Below, piece after piece: positions 8,349-16,742 of a DNA stretch of 64,000 bases; the first letter of the stretch is position 1; each line of letters begins with the position of its first letter. This stretch comes from Neobacillus massiliamazoniensis (GTDB taxonomy: Bacteria > Bacillota > Bacilli > Bacillales > Cytobacillaceae): contig NZ_CVRB01000003.1 of the NCBI RefSeq assembly GCF_001048695.1, positions 496,001-560,000 on the forward strand, written 5' to 3'. The notes beneath the pieces are model-generated. The model was not told where the DNA came from. It saw only the letters and a program-made list of their open reading frames with translations, and did not search any database. A program made the position numbers and the translations under genes.

Positions 8349-9077
8349 ATGGAAGAACTGTACGATCAATATAGAGCGCTGCTGTTCACGCTGGGGCTCT
8401 GCGGCAGACGCGGAAGATGCGGTACAGGACGTGTTTTTTAAGGCGTGCGACGTACATCTCGAACGTTTGGAGGAGCCGAAGGCGTATTTGTGCAAAATGG
8501 TAACCAATCGCTGCCTCGATCTGCAGAAGTCGGCGCGGAGACGGAGGGAAGTGTACGTCGGTCCGTGGCTCCCCGAACCAATTCGGACGCCGACAGAGCG
8601 GGCGGTTTTTGTCCTGCGTGAGGCGCTTGGCTTCGATTATCCCGAAATAGCCGAACTGCTCGGGCAAGAAGCAAGATGGGAATATCCGAGGAGGAAACGG
8701 TCCCGGCCGAAGCGGTCGAATTGGAATGGGTTAGCCGGTTCCTCACATCCCTCGAGCAAGGTAACGTCGATCATGTGCTGTCCCTGCTGACCGAAGACGT
8801 CATACTCATCAACGACGGAGGCGGAAAAGTAATCGCGGCCACGCGTCCGTTACAAACGCACGATCACGTGGCCCGTCTCCTAGCCGGCGCGTTCGGCTTC
8901 ATAAAGCCCTATTATCAGGGTAGTCTTCACTTCGAGGTTGCACCACTGAACAGTGATACTGGTATAGTACTCTGTTCGGGGGACGAAACCGTGGCCGCTA
9001 TATTTATACAACTTCGACACGGAAAGCTTGCTAGAATCTACATCGTACGAAACCCGGATAAACTTACCCGGGTTTAG
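8349..9077 (+). pseudogene. ECF41/SigJ-like sigma factor with SnoaL-like domain, disrupted twice
   Basis: ATG 8349 has AAAAAGGAG upstream and gives MEELYDQYRALLFTL, the classic region-2 start. The frame then slips by a deletion of a few codons into SADAEDAVQDVFFKACDVHL and continues through FVLREALGFDYPEIAELLGQ. A second deletion removes most of the region-4 recognition helix. The original frame returns at RSKMGISEEE and reads through a NTF2/SnoaL-like tail (FLTSLEQGNVDHVLSLLTED) to the stop at 9077. ECF41 factors use this tail to tune their own activity. Two independent lesions make it non-functional as read. Confidence 0.82.
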
Positions 9078-9657
9078 GTAGTCGACTGCAGATTTTTCCA
9101 TAATGATAAGGAACCGGAACACTAAGATAAAAGCGTTCCAAGTCCCTTTTAAGGTTAGAATGACGATAAATGAGATGATTCGGTAGCTTGTCCTTGATTC
9201 ATAACGATAATTAGCAACAAATTGAAAGATTGGGCCGCAAAGCAATGGGTCTAAATCGAGCGATTTCGATATGACAGCCGGGCTGCCGAAATAGGAAAAG
9301 TTCACTCAGCAGAAATTTTGGGGTCATGGGCGTACGAAGACTATTTCTTCGTGCGCCCAGCTGATTTTACGTTAACAAATTTAAATTACTTTTTTTGAAT
9401 AAGAATATAAAACTTAAAAATAGTCAACCACATCTAATAAAAAGTTTAAAAAGGCAATTCTCTTAAGCAGAGGAAACTGGCTTTTTTTACTCATGATTTC
9501 TTAGCATAGGATTTTTACGAAATGTTGGGGTACCCCTTGTAAGGAGAAATAAATTTTAAACCACGGGATTGTAGGTGCTCCTTGGAACTAACCAATCGAT
9601 TTTCTTTGTCGAGATTGGAATAACAGATGTAAATTCGAGTTTTGTTGGGCTTACCCA
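9078..9657. other. gene-free interval with one long hairpin
   Basis: No convincing gene is present. At 9327-9359, TGGGCGTACGAAGA pairs with TCTTCGTGCGCCCA (one wobble pair) but no T-run follows. The first 230 bases look like decayed coding DNA that I cannot assign. Confidence 0.5.
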
Positions 9658-10050
9658 TTATTCCAAAAATCTATTTTTCCATTCCTGGCTGGGGAGCATG
9701 CAGCTTTCTGTTTTCCCGAACCAATTATATCGATTCTTTGCAAGAATATCGTAAAAGACGTTACGGATAAATGGTGGGATGATTCGAAAGATTGATAGAA
9801 TTCTCCACATGCCTTTTAGATGCCAACACACCCTTAGTGCTGCACTTGATTTCACATAGGCCTTTTCATTTTCAATCAACACAAAACTGTTAACGTCAGA
9901 AGGCAGACCATACTTTTTGAGAAGCTGCTGACCTGCAAAACCTTGAAGTGATGCAAACGAAAAATAACCATCTCTATCCCGTTTCAAAATAAACTTCACG
10001 CTGCCATTGCATAAATTACACATACCATCAAACAAAACAACAGCACTCAT
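9658..10050 (-). CDS. DCC1-like thiol-disulfide oxidoreductase (DUF393)
   Basis: The DUF393/DCC family of small thioredoxin-like proteins begins with a strand and the DGxCxLC motif; here it reads VVLFDGMCNLCNGSVKFIL with Cys11 and Cys14. The central FASLQG and C-terminal NRYNWFGK segments also fit the family (B. subtilis YuxK). The length is 130 residues when started at ATG 10050, which has GAAGGTG just upstream. A longer frame to 10122 lacks a ribosome site. The substrate is unknown. Confidence 0.88.
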   Translation of the reverse strand: MSAVVLFDGMCNLCNGSVKFILKRDRDGYFSFASLQGFAGQQLLKKYGLPSDVNSFVLIENEKAYVKSSAALRVCWHLKGMWRILSIFRIIPPFIRNVFYDILAKNRYNWFGKTESCMLPSQEWKNRFLE

Positions 10051-10172
10051 CCCATCACCTTCTCCATATTGCCAAAAAAGTATATTTGCACTAAGCTTAA
10101 CATAAAAACTGGTGTCAGGCACCGTTCGTGTACATTTGTACGCGTGGGGTGGACAGTAGTGGAGGTGGAGTT

Positions 10173-10940
10173 GTGCGAGTGATTTCTATTTGTCCGAGTA
10201 ATACTGAAATTATGGAATTTCTTGGATTGAGTCATTTGTTAGTTGGTGTGGATGATTTTTCGGATTGGCCGGAGTCGATTTCTAGTCTCCCCAAGCTTGG
10301 ACCTGATTTGTCGATAAATTTGGATCTTGTAGAACAATTAAAGCCAGATCTTGTGCTTGCATCGTTAAGTGTACCAGGGATGGAAAAAAACGTTGAGGCG
10401 TTGGTAGAACGGGGGATCCCTCATATTGTCCTAAATCCGCAATCACTAGCCGAAATTGAAGAGGATTTGATGAAAACGGCTGAAGCACTTGGTGAAACGG
10501 AACGGGGAGTAATGGCCGTACAAACGTTTCGATCCAGGCTTGAACGTGTTAAACAGCAAAGTCAAAGGGTAGGTGATCGGCCGACTCTATACTGGGAGTG
10601 GTGGCCAAAACCGATCTTTACCCCAGGTAAAATTAACTGGTTAACGGAAATCTCTGAGGCTGCTGGTGCAATCAATCTTTTTGCTGATGTAGAGTTGGCG
10701 AGTGTTCAAACAGATTGGGAGGATGTACTGGAACGTAAACCAGATTATATCTGCTTGGCATGGGTTGGAGTTAGAAGAGAAAAGATACAGACAAGCATAG
10801 TGAAAAAACGACCTGGGTTTGAAACATTAAATTTCGATGATGACAGCAGGATCCTTATACTTGAAGAAGAGCTGTACTGTCGGCCGTCACCAAGATTAAT
10901 AGACGGACTGGAGAAACTTTTTCATCTCCTTCATTCCTAA
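10173..10940 (+). CDS. cobalamin-binding-like periplasmic-fold protein without signal peptide
   Basis: The protein begins VRVISICPSNTEIMEFLGLS and continues with GVDDFSDWP and LKPDLVLAS, the pattern of BtuF/helical-backbone metal receptors (COG0614) that bind vitamin B12 or related ligands. It is 255 residues long. I choose GTG 10173, with GGAGG 7 nt upstream; the frame extends further 5' but without a ribosome site. There is no lipoprotein or export signal and no permease or ATPase next to it. It is therefore probably a cytoplasmic member of the family and not a classic transporter component. It diverges from the DCC1 gene. Confidence 0.75.
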   Translation: MRVISICPSNTEIMEFLGLSHLLVGVDDFSDWPESISSLPKLGPDLSINLDLVEQLKPDLVLASLSVPGMEKNVEALVERGIPHIVLNPQSLAEIEEDLMKTAEALGETERGVMAVQTFRSRLERVKQQSQRVGDRPTLYWEWWPKPIFTPGKINWLTEISEAAGAINLFADVELASVQTDWEDVLERKPDYICLAWVGVRREKIQTSIVKKRPGFETLNFDDDSRILILEEELYCRPSPRLIDGLEKLFHLLHS

Positions 10941-11041
10941 AAGCCTAACACCTTAAAAAGAAAACACTCAAATTTCGATAAATACGGTGTCAAATAGAGG
11001 TTTGGTTATTCGATTCAATAATCCTATTTTAAATGATCAAT

Positions 11042-11081
11042 AAAAAGGCACTCCAATTTAGTTGAAATTGAAGTGCTTTTT
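11042..11081 (-). terminator. terminator for the small secreted protein gene
   Basis: AAAGCACTTCAATTT pairs with AAATTGGAGTGCC on the reverse strand, followed by a T-run. It lies directly after the stop at 11085. Confidence 0.8.
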
Positions 11082-11084
11082 GCT

Positions 11085-11324
11085 TTAATTTGAATTTTGC
11101 ATCATACTACAGCTAGTATTATCTTTTTTCATTTGTTCAACACAATTCTTATGCTTTTCCTTTAAGTCTTTTTCACTTAAATTAGGAAATTTCTCTTTCA
11201 TTGCAGGAAGCATTTCTTTAAAATTTCCCATTTTACACGGAAGCTTATCACTTGCAGCCATTACGCCAGTTCCCAATCCAAGAAGTAAGACAACTGTAAA
11301 AACACTAGTTAATATTTTTTTCAT
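11085..11324 (-). CDS. small secreted Cys-containing protein, unknown function
   Basis: The 79-residue product has a clear signal peptide: MKK, a hydrophobic stretch (SVFTVVLLLGLGTG) and a VMAAS cleavage-like site near residue 25. The mature part of about 54 residues is charged and helical, with three Cys residues and Met-rich ends (KEMLPAMKEKFPNLSEKDLK). A GGAGGAAAT site lies upstream of ATG 11324. I do not recognise the family. A role outside the membrane is inferred from the signal alone. Confidence 0.7.
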   Translation of the reverse strand: MKKILTSVFTVVLLLGLGTGVMAASDKLPCKMGNFKEMLPAMKEKFPNLSEKDLKEKHKNCVEQMKKDNTSCSMMQNSN

Positions 11325-11591
11325 TTGTATTTCCTCCTCCTTGTAATATCTTCTTGCTATAGATAATATTACTACTACTTTTAAATACCGAATGGGGTAA
11401 TTGTGACAGATTTAAAAATTATAATTTTTCGAAAATCAATTAATATAAAAGAGATCCGGGAGTCTTGAAATCTATTAATTTGAAAAAATCTTTTACGATC
11501 AATGAAATTATTGCTCAATGGATATTCGGATAAAAATGCGATTGGCTTTATTGGGGGAGATAGAAAAAGTTGTCTGACAGTGAATATATAT

Positions 11592-11640
11592 AAAAAACAC
11601 GACAAGTCGTCATTAGCTAACTTACTTGTCGTGCTTTTTT
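11592..11640. terminator. bidirectional terminator
   Basis: ACACGACAAGT and ACTTGTCGTG form an 11-bp class stem with A- and T-runs outside. It closes the 96-residue gene on the reverse strand. Confidence 0.75.
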
Positions 11641-11648
11641 GCACTTAA

Positions 11649-11939
11649 TTAAATTTCCTGGTCATTTATCGAAATAGCTGTTCCGGTGGATGTATGTTTA
11701 TTAACCCAGTCAAGTGAAGTTTTAGATACCGCTGTCCAATTGGGGATTTCCGACTGATGCTTTTCAACCCAGCTCATGCAGAACTGTGGATCAAGATTGT
11801 ATTCTAAGCATTGGGCCAGGAATGATTGGATGGTTGTTTCGTTACAGTTTTCCCATGACCCACATGTATTTTGCCAAACATTTTCCATTTTCGTCTGTAA
11901 CGAGAGATCATTTATGAAGTTGCTAAATTGGTTTTCCAT
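11649..11939 (-). CDS. hypothetical 96-residue protein
   Basis: The gene has a strong AAGGAGG site before ATG 11939 and a terminator right after its stop, so it is a self-contained single-gene unit. The product is acidic to neutral, with four Cys residues (NTCGSWENC, LAQCLEY, PQFCMSW), many Trp and Asn residues and no membrane segment. Family and function are not recognised. Confidence 0.65.
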   Translation of the reverse strand: MENQFSNFINDLSLQTKMENVWQNTCGSWENCNETTIQSFLAQCLEYNLDPQFCMSWVEKHQSEIPNWTAVSKTSLDWVNKHTSTGTAISINDQEI

Positions 11940-12010
11940 CGACTGTGCCTCCTTGTTAAAAATTACTTCCTAAGTATTTCCATGAAATAAGTAATTTATT
12001 AAAAATATAA

Positions 12011-12056
12011 AAAAGACGACTCAGAAATCTTTTCTGAATTTTAGAGTCGTCCTTTT
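12011..12056 (-). terminator. terminator of the amidohydrolase gene
   Basis: GACGACTC and GAGTCGTC pair around a second internal stem, with A/T runs on both sides. It lies 14 nt beyond the gene's stop at 12070. Confidence 0.75.
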
Positions 12057-12069
12057 AAAATAAAGCTCA

Positions 12070-13302
12070 TTATTTAGCTAATAAAGCCAATACTGTATCT
12101 AAAATGACGTTTACTCCTTTTTCACAATCTTCCCAGGTGGTTCGTTCTTCTTCGCAATGGCTCTTTCCATTTATACTTGGAACAAACAGCATGGCAGAAG
12201 GGACAAAACTTGCAATAAATTGAGCGTCGTGCCCAGCACCACTAACCATTCTTTTATTGGAATACCCAAGCGTTTTTGCCGATTGTTCTAAAAGACGACA
12301 AATTTCAGGTTCGAACCAAACAGTATCACGTTCCCACAGTTTTGTTATTTTTATCTCACAGCCTTCGTCTAATCCTAAATAGGGGAGCCCGTGTATGAAA
12401 TCCTTTACCGAGCTTACAATCTCCGGATTTTTATGTCGTGCTTCGAGTGTGAAAATTACTTTATTTGGAATGACTGTATGAATACTCGGATAAACGTTAA
12501 CCCTACCAATGGTAAAGACCAATTCCTGATCAAGGATGCTTAACTTTTTACGTATTTCCGTTATTAAGTTATTGGCTGCAAAAAGGGCATCTTTTCTCAT
12601 ATTCATCGGGGTGGTTCCTGCATGATCCGATTCCCCAGTAATTTCAATCTCATAGCACGCCATTCCTACCACACATTCTACGATACCAATTGAAAGTCCT
12701 TCATTTTCTAAAATCGGACCTTGCTCAATATGCATTTCCAAAAAAGCTGAAGCATTATTAAGACGATTCTCAACTTCACCTTCATAGCCAATGTCTTTTA
12801 GTGCTTCCTCAAATGTAATTCCCTCAGAGTCAGATTTTTTCATCATGAGAGCTTTTTCAAATTTTCCTGAAAGCACACCTGATGCCATCATCGAAGGCTC
12901 AAATCTTGCGCCTTCCTCATTGGTGAAATTAACCAGAGTAATAGGTGTTTTTGGTTTGATTTGATTTTCCACCAATGTTCTAACCACTTCTAATCCAGCC
13001 ACTACTCCTAATACTCCATCAAATCTTCCGCCTTTTTTGACCGAATCCAAATGGGACCCAATGACAATAGGGGGTCTATTTTCAGACCCTTCAAGGGTGG
13101 CATACATACAACCCATATCATCCACTTTGACTATTAAACCGATTTCTTCGCAGCATGTACGAAAGTAATCTCGGGCAAAACAGTCTTCCTTTGATAATGA
13201 TAACCGAGTAACACCATTGTTTTCCGTTCGTCCAAATTCCGCAAATCGTTCTAGTTCTTTCTTGAGCCTTTCCCCATTAATCAATAACTTTTGTTTTTGC
13301 AT
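12070..13302 (-). CDS. M20-family N-carbamoyl amidohydrolase, probable beta-ureidopropionase
   Basis: This 410-residue Zn/Mn peptidase-fold enzyme belongs to the group of N-carbamoyl-L-amino-acid hydrolase, allantoate amidohydrolase and bacterial beta-ureidopropionase. It shows the metal-binding GSHLDSVKKGGRFDGVLGV, NEEGARFEPSMMASG and HIEQGPILE segments, and a late SGAGHDAQFIA. GGAGG precedes ATG 13302. The divergent preT-preA-dihydropyrimidinase operon supplies N-carbamoyl-beta-alanine, so cleavage to beta-alanine, CO2 and ammonia is the natural role. Hydantoin or allantoate use cannot be ruled out from sequence, but no allantoinase or hydantoin racemase lies nearby. Confidence 0.85.
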   Translation of the reverse strand: MQKQKLLINGERLKKELERFAEFGRTENNGVTRLSLSKEDCFARDYFRTCCEEIGLIVKVDDMGCMYATLEGSENRPPIVIGSHLDSVKKGGRFDGVLGVVAGLEVVRTLVENQIKPKTPITLVNFTNEEGARFEPSMMASGVLSGKFEKALMMKKSDSEGITFEEALKDIGYEGEVENRLNNASAFLEMHIEQGPILENEGLSIGIVECVVGMACYEIEITGESDHAGTTPMNMRKDALFAANNLITEIRKKLSILDQELVFTIGRVNVYPSIHTVIPNKVIFTLEARHKNPEIVSSVKDFIHGLPYLGLDEGCEIKITKLWERDTVWFEPEICRLLEQSAKTLGYSNKRMVSGAGHDAQFIASFVPSAMLFVPSINGKSHCEEERTTWEDCEKGVNVILDTVLALLAK

Positions 13303-13861
13303 GATGAATCCTCCTTTTTAATTCTGATAATTAAACGAGATTTACATAATGCAGTTGGTGAACTGTTAATAGATTATTTTATGAGAAAATTCAATCATTT
13401 ATATTATATAACATCACGTATAGTTTTAATTAGACAAAATATAAAATTTTCCATATGATTTTTTTCATAGTTTGTAAAATAACGAATTTAAAAAGTTTGG
13501 AAGAAAAATCGTCGACTCGATTTATTTCTACAAATTTATTACTATCATTGTGTTACATTGTAAAAGTATTCAGAAAAATACCTGATAAAACCTTTGTATA
13601 TTCTTCTGTCTTTCTTCCATTTTCATTTACAAGATCATCTTGATTGCTTTTTACATTACCAGTTTCCTTTTACATTATGAAAAATCAAATGCTAGCATTA
13701 TTTTACAGATTGTAAGGTGAAAAGCCTATTAAAGGCTTGTAAAATAAAATAAGATGCAGAATTTTCTGTAAAATTTTAAACAGGGGGTTAATTTGTTTTC
13801 TTGGTTAAAGAAAACGCTTTCATAAAAGCGTTAGACGTAAATAAAAAGGAGGGGTTAGCCA
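13303..13861. promoter_or_regulatory. divergent control region with repeated TTACA/TGTAA boxes
   Basis: This 559-bp AT-rich gap separates two divergent units of the pyrimidine pathway and holds no gene. TTACA-T-TGTAA lies at 13553-13563 and TTACA-GAT-TGTAA at 13703-13715. Further single TTTTACA or TGTAAAA half-sites occur near 13474, 13650, 13669, 13739 and 13769. A TTACA-TTG-TGTAT lies before the semialdehyde dehydrogenase (21673) and GTGTAA-TT-TTACAC lies before the dihydropyrimidinase. These are candidate operators for the PucR-type regulator. Confidence 0.5.
13809..13822 (+). promoter_or_regulatory. CcpA cre-like box upstream of preT
   Basis: AGAAAACGCTTTCA matches the cre consensus TGWAANCGNTNWCA at 13 of 14 positions. 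It lies 40 bp before the preT start, which suggests glucose repression of pyrimidine degradation. Confidence 0.6.
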
Positions 13862-15232
13862 TTGGCGATTGAAAAGAAGAAACGTATTTCTTTAATCAGC
13901 CTAGAAAATAACTTTCAAGAAATCAAACCTGGATTGACAAACCAGGAAGCCATTGAAGAAGCAAATCGCTGTCTCTATTGTTATGATGCACCTTGTATAA
14001 ATGCCTGTCCTACAGGTATTGATATACCAACCTTTATTAAAAAAATTGCCTCAGAAAACTTACTTGGTTCCGCAAAAACGATAATGACCTCGAATCCAGT
14101 AGGAGCAAGCTGTTCAAGAGTTTGCCCTACAGAAGAGCTATGTGAAGGAGCATGCGTCCTCAATTATTCGACAAAACCCATTATGATCGGCAGTCTCCAA
14201 AGATTTGCAACTGACTGGGCCATCCAAAATGAACAAACCCTTTTTCAGCCTGGAGAAGCAAATGGACGAACAGTCGCGGTTATTGGCAGTGGTCCTGCTG
14301 GGCTGTCAGCTGCCCGTGAGCTTGCCAGATTGGGTTATGAAGTGACCATTTTTGAAGCATCTGAACAAGCCGGCGGATTAAATACGTATGGAATCGTTTC
14401 TTTCCGTTTACCTCAAAAGATTTCCTTCTGGGAAGTAGAACAAATCAAAAAAATGAAAGTCAAAATTAGAACCAATACAGTAGTTGGCAAGGATGTATCA
14501 GCGAAATATTTGACTGAAAATTTCGATAAAATTGTGTTAGCAGCAGGTATGGGAAGAGTTCCAAACCTTGGAATTCAAGGAGAAGATTTATCTGGAGTCT
14601 ATGATGCGATTGAATTTGTGAAGGCAACAAAAAACGGGGCGTTATCAAAAGACTTTGTCGGCAAACGGGTTGTCGTGATTGGTGCCGGGAATACAGCGAT
14701 TGATGGAGCTACATGTTCCGTTCGCTTAGGTGCTGAAAATGTAAAGATTTTATACCGAAGAACAGAAGAAGAGATGACGGCATATGACTTCGAATATGAA
14801 TTTGCTAAACAGGATGGTGTCGAGTTTCGCTGGTTAACAGCACCAATTAGAATTATTGGCGATGATCAAGGACAAGTAACAGGAATTGAGTGCATCAAAA
14901 TGGAACTGGGTGAACCTGAAAAGGATGGACGGAGAAAACCGATTCCAACAGAAGGATCCGAGTTCGTGCTCCCGGTTGATGCAGTCGTCAAAGCAATCGG
15001 ACAAGAAAGGCATATGGAATTGATTCAGTCATTAGGTCTCCATCATGAAGGTGGTGTCGTTAAAGTAGATCAGGAGACACTACAAACGTCCAATCCAAAC
15101 ATTTTTGCTTGCGGGGATATTATTTTTGGCAAAGGTTTGGGTGAAGCCATGGTCGTTACCGCTGCCCAACAAGGTAAAGAAGTAGCTTATGCCATTCATA
15201 AGCACTTTAGTGCAGTAGGGACAGCCAACTAA
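13862..15232 (+). CDS. preT: NAD-dependent dihydropyrimidine dehydrogenase subunit PreT
   Basis: This 456-residue GltD-like flavoprotein feeds electrons from NAD(P)H to PreA, which reduces uracil and thymine. The N-terminal third has Cys clusters for two 4Fe-4S centres (CLYCYDAPCINACPTG and CSRVCPTEELCEGAC). The FAD loop is VIGSGPAGLSAAREL and the nucleotide-binding fold is VVVIGAGNTAIDGA; the end has FACGDIIFGKG. The start is TTG 13862, with AAGGAGGGG upstream. preA follows after 29 nt with its own ribosome site. The neighbouring dihydropyrimidinase and amidohydrolase fix the pathway. Confidence 0.92.
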   Translation: MAIEKKKRISLISLENNFQEIKPGLTNQEAIEEANRCLYCYDAPCINACPTGIDIPTFIKKIASENLLGSAKTIMTSNPVGASCSRVCPTEELCEGACVLNYSTKPIMIGSLQRFATDWAIQNEQTLFQPGEANGRTVAVIGSGPAGLSAARELARLGYEVTIFEASEQAGGLNTYGIVSFRLPQKISFWEVEQIKKMKVKIRTNTVVGKDVSAKYLTENFDKIVLAAGMGRVPNLGIQGEDLSGVYDAIEFVKATKNGALSKDFVGKRVVVIGAGNTAIDGATCSVRLGAENVKILYRRTEEEMTAYDFEYEFAKQDGVEFRWLTAPIRIIGDDQGQVTGIECIKMELGEPEKDGRRKPIPTEGSEFVLPVDAVVKAIGQERHMELIQSLGLHHEGGVVKVDQETLQTSNPNIFACGDIIFGKGLGEAMVVTAAQQGKEVAYAIHKHFSAVGTAN

Positions 15233-15261
15233 TTTGCAAAAAAATAGAAAGGGGTAAACCG

Positions 15262-16548
15262 ATGGCTGATTTATCTATTAATCTTGCAGGGATCAAGTCT
15301 CCTAATCCATTTTGGCTGGCATCAGCACCACCTACCAACTCAGGCTATCAAGTTCAAAGAGCCTTTGAAGCCGGTTGGGGTGGAGCAGTATGGAAAACAT
15401 TAGGTGACCCGATTTTGAATGTTTCATCGAGATTTGCAGCGATAAACTTTAACGGAAAAAGAGTCGCTGGTTTTAATAATATTGAGCTTATTACAGACAG
15501 GCCCCTCGAAGTTAATTTAAAGGAAATCTATGAAACGAAAAAGCGATTTCCTAACCATACCATTGTTGCATCTTTAATGGTCGAACCGAAACAAGAAAAG
15601 TGGCATGAAATCGTTAAGCGGGTTGAGGATGTCGGAGTTGATGGTCTCGAATTAAACTTCGGCTGTCCACACGGAATGGCGGAACGGGGGATGGGGTCAG
15701 CTTCAGGTCAGGTTCCTTCCTTAGTGGAACGTCAGACATACTGGGCAAAAGAAGCAGCGCAAACTCCTGTTATTGTCAAATTAACACCGAACATAACTGA
15801 TATTACCGCAACGGCTGAAGCAGCATGCAAAGGCGGAGCCGATGCCATTAGTATGATCAATACGATTAATAGCTTAATGGGTGTGGACCTCGATACATGG
15901 AATACAATCCCGCATGTAGCCGGAAAAGGAGCACACGGCGGCTATTGTGGACCAGCGGTTAAGCCGATTGCCTTAAATATGGTAGCGGAATGTGCAAGAC
16001 ATCCCCATATCAATGTTCCGATTTCGGGAATTGGCGGTATCTCCAATTGGAAGGATGCTGTTGAATTTATGCTCATGGGAGCAACTGGTGTCCAAGTTTG
16101 TACAGCTGCCATGCACCACGGATTCCGGATCGTCGAGGACATGATTGATGGCCTCAGCAACTACTTAGATCAAAAAGGAATTACAGCTGTTTCTGAAATA
16201 ATCGGGAAATCTGTTCCAAAATACTCGGATTGGGGTAATTTGGATCTTAACTTCAATATTGTAGCAAGAATTAATACAGATGTTTGTATTAACTGCAATA
16301 AATGCCATATTGCCTGCGAAGATACATCCCATCAATGTATTGATATGCTTACGGATTCAAATGGAAAAAGCTATCTCAAAGTAAGAGAAGAAGACTGTGT
16401 CGGCTGTAATTTATGCTCGATTGTTTGTCCTGTTGACGGAGCGATCGACATGATTGAAGTCCCAAGCGAGCTTGCGCCAATGACATGGAATGAACGCCAG
16501 ACGGCTTTATCATTGGCAACCTGTGAGGTAGATGTTAAAAGTAATTGA
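15262..16548 (+). CDS. preA: NAD-dependent dihydropyrimidine dehydrogenase subunit PreA
   Basis: The FMN barrel subunit has 428 residues and reduces the C5-C6 bond of uracil or thymine. Residues about 1-310 form the DHOD-like barrel (IKSPNPFWLASAPPT at the start) with the catalytic Cys in LNFGCPHGMAERGMGSASGQ. The C-terminal 90 residues are a double 4Fe-4S ferredoxin domain with CINCNKCHIAC and CVGCNLCSIVCPVDG. The gene is the second of an operon with preT. The ferredoxin domain receives electrons from PreT. Confidence 0.93.
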   Translation: MADLSINLAGIKSPNPFWLASAPPTNSGYQVQRAFEAGWGGAVWKTLGDPILNVSSRFAAINFNGKRVAGFNNIELITDRPLEVNLKEIYETKKRFPNHTIVASLMVEPKQEKWHEIVKRVEDVGVDGLELNFGCPHGMAERGMGSASGQVPSLVERQTYWAKEAAQTPVIVKLTPNITDITATAEAACKGGADAISMINTINSLMGVDLDTWNTIPHVAGKGAHGGYCGPAVKPIALNMVAECARHPHINVPISGIGGISNWKDAVEFMLMGATGVQVCTAAMHHGFRIVEDMIDGLSNYLDQKGITAVSEIIGKSVPKYSDWGNLDLNFNIVARINTDVCINCNKCHIACEDTSHQCIDMLTDSNGKSYLKVREEDCVGCNLCSIVCPVDGAIDMIEVPSELAPMTWNERQTALSLATCEVDVKSN

Positions 16549-16742
16549 TTGAAAAGCTTGGTTCGTCATTGATTCGCTGATAGAACCGTTCAATTCGCTA
16601 ATAGATTTTGTAAAAACAATTTTCTGCCCTATTTACGGTGTAATTTTACACAAAAATTCAATTTGAAAGTCTTATTTGTTCGAAAACAGCCAAATTCTTA
16701 TTTTAAAAATGGAGTTTGTAATCAAATAGGAGGGAAAAACAA
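16549..16742. promoter_or_regulatory. intergenic region with TTCGC repeats and a GTGTAA palindrome
   Basis: Two TTCGCT boxes 21 bp apart (16573, 16594) belong to a family that also occurs at 36925-36998; the two places share CCGTTCAATTCGC exactly. GTGTAA-TT-TTACAC at 16638-16651 is a candidate operator for the downstream dihydropyrimidinase-permease unit. GGAGG precedes the next gene. Confidence 0.45.

Noticed and set aside
8880..9305. 141-codon reverse frame
   Set aside because: It overlaps the better-supported sigma pseudogene tail, has no ribosome site and shows no family features.
11381..11644. 87-codon reverse frame
   Set aside because: It runs through a terminator hairpin and AT-rich DNA and has no start signal.
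13455..13643. 62-codon frame in the divergent pyrimidine control region
   Set aside because: No ribosome site, and the region is better explained by repeated operator-like boxes.
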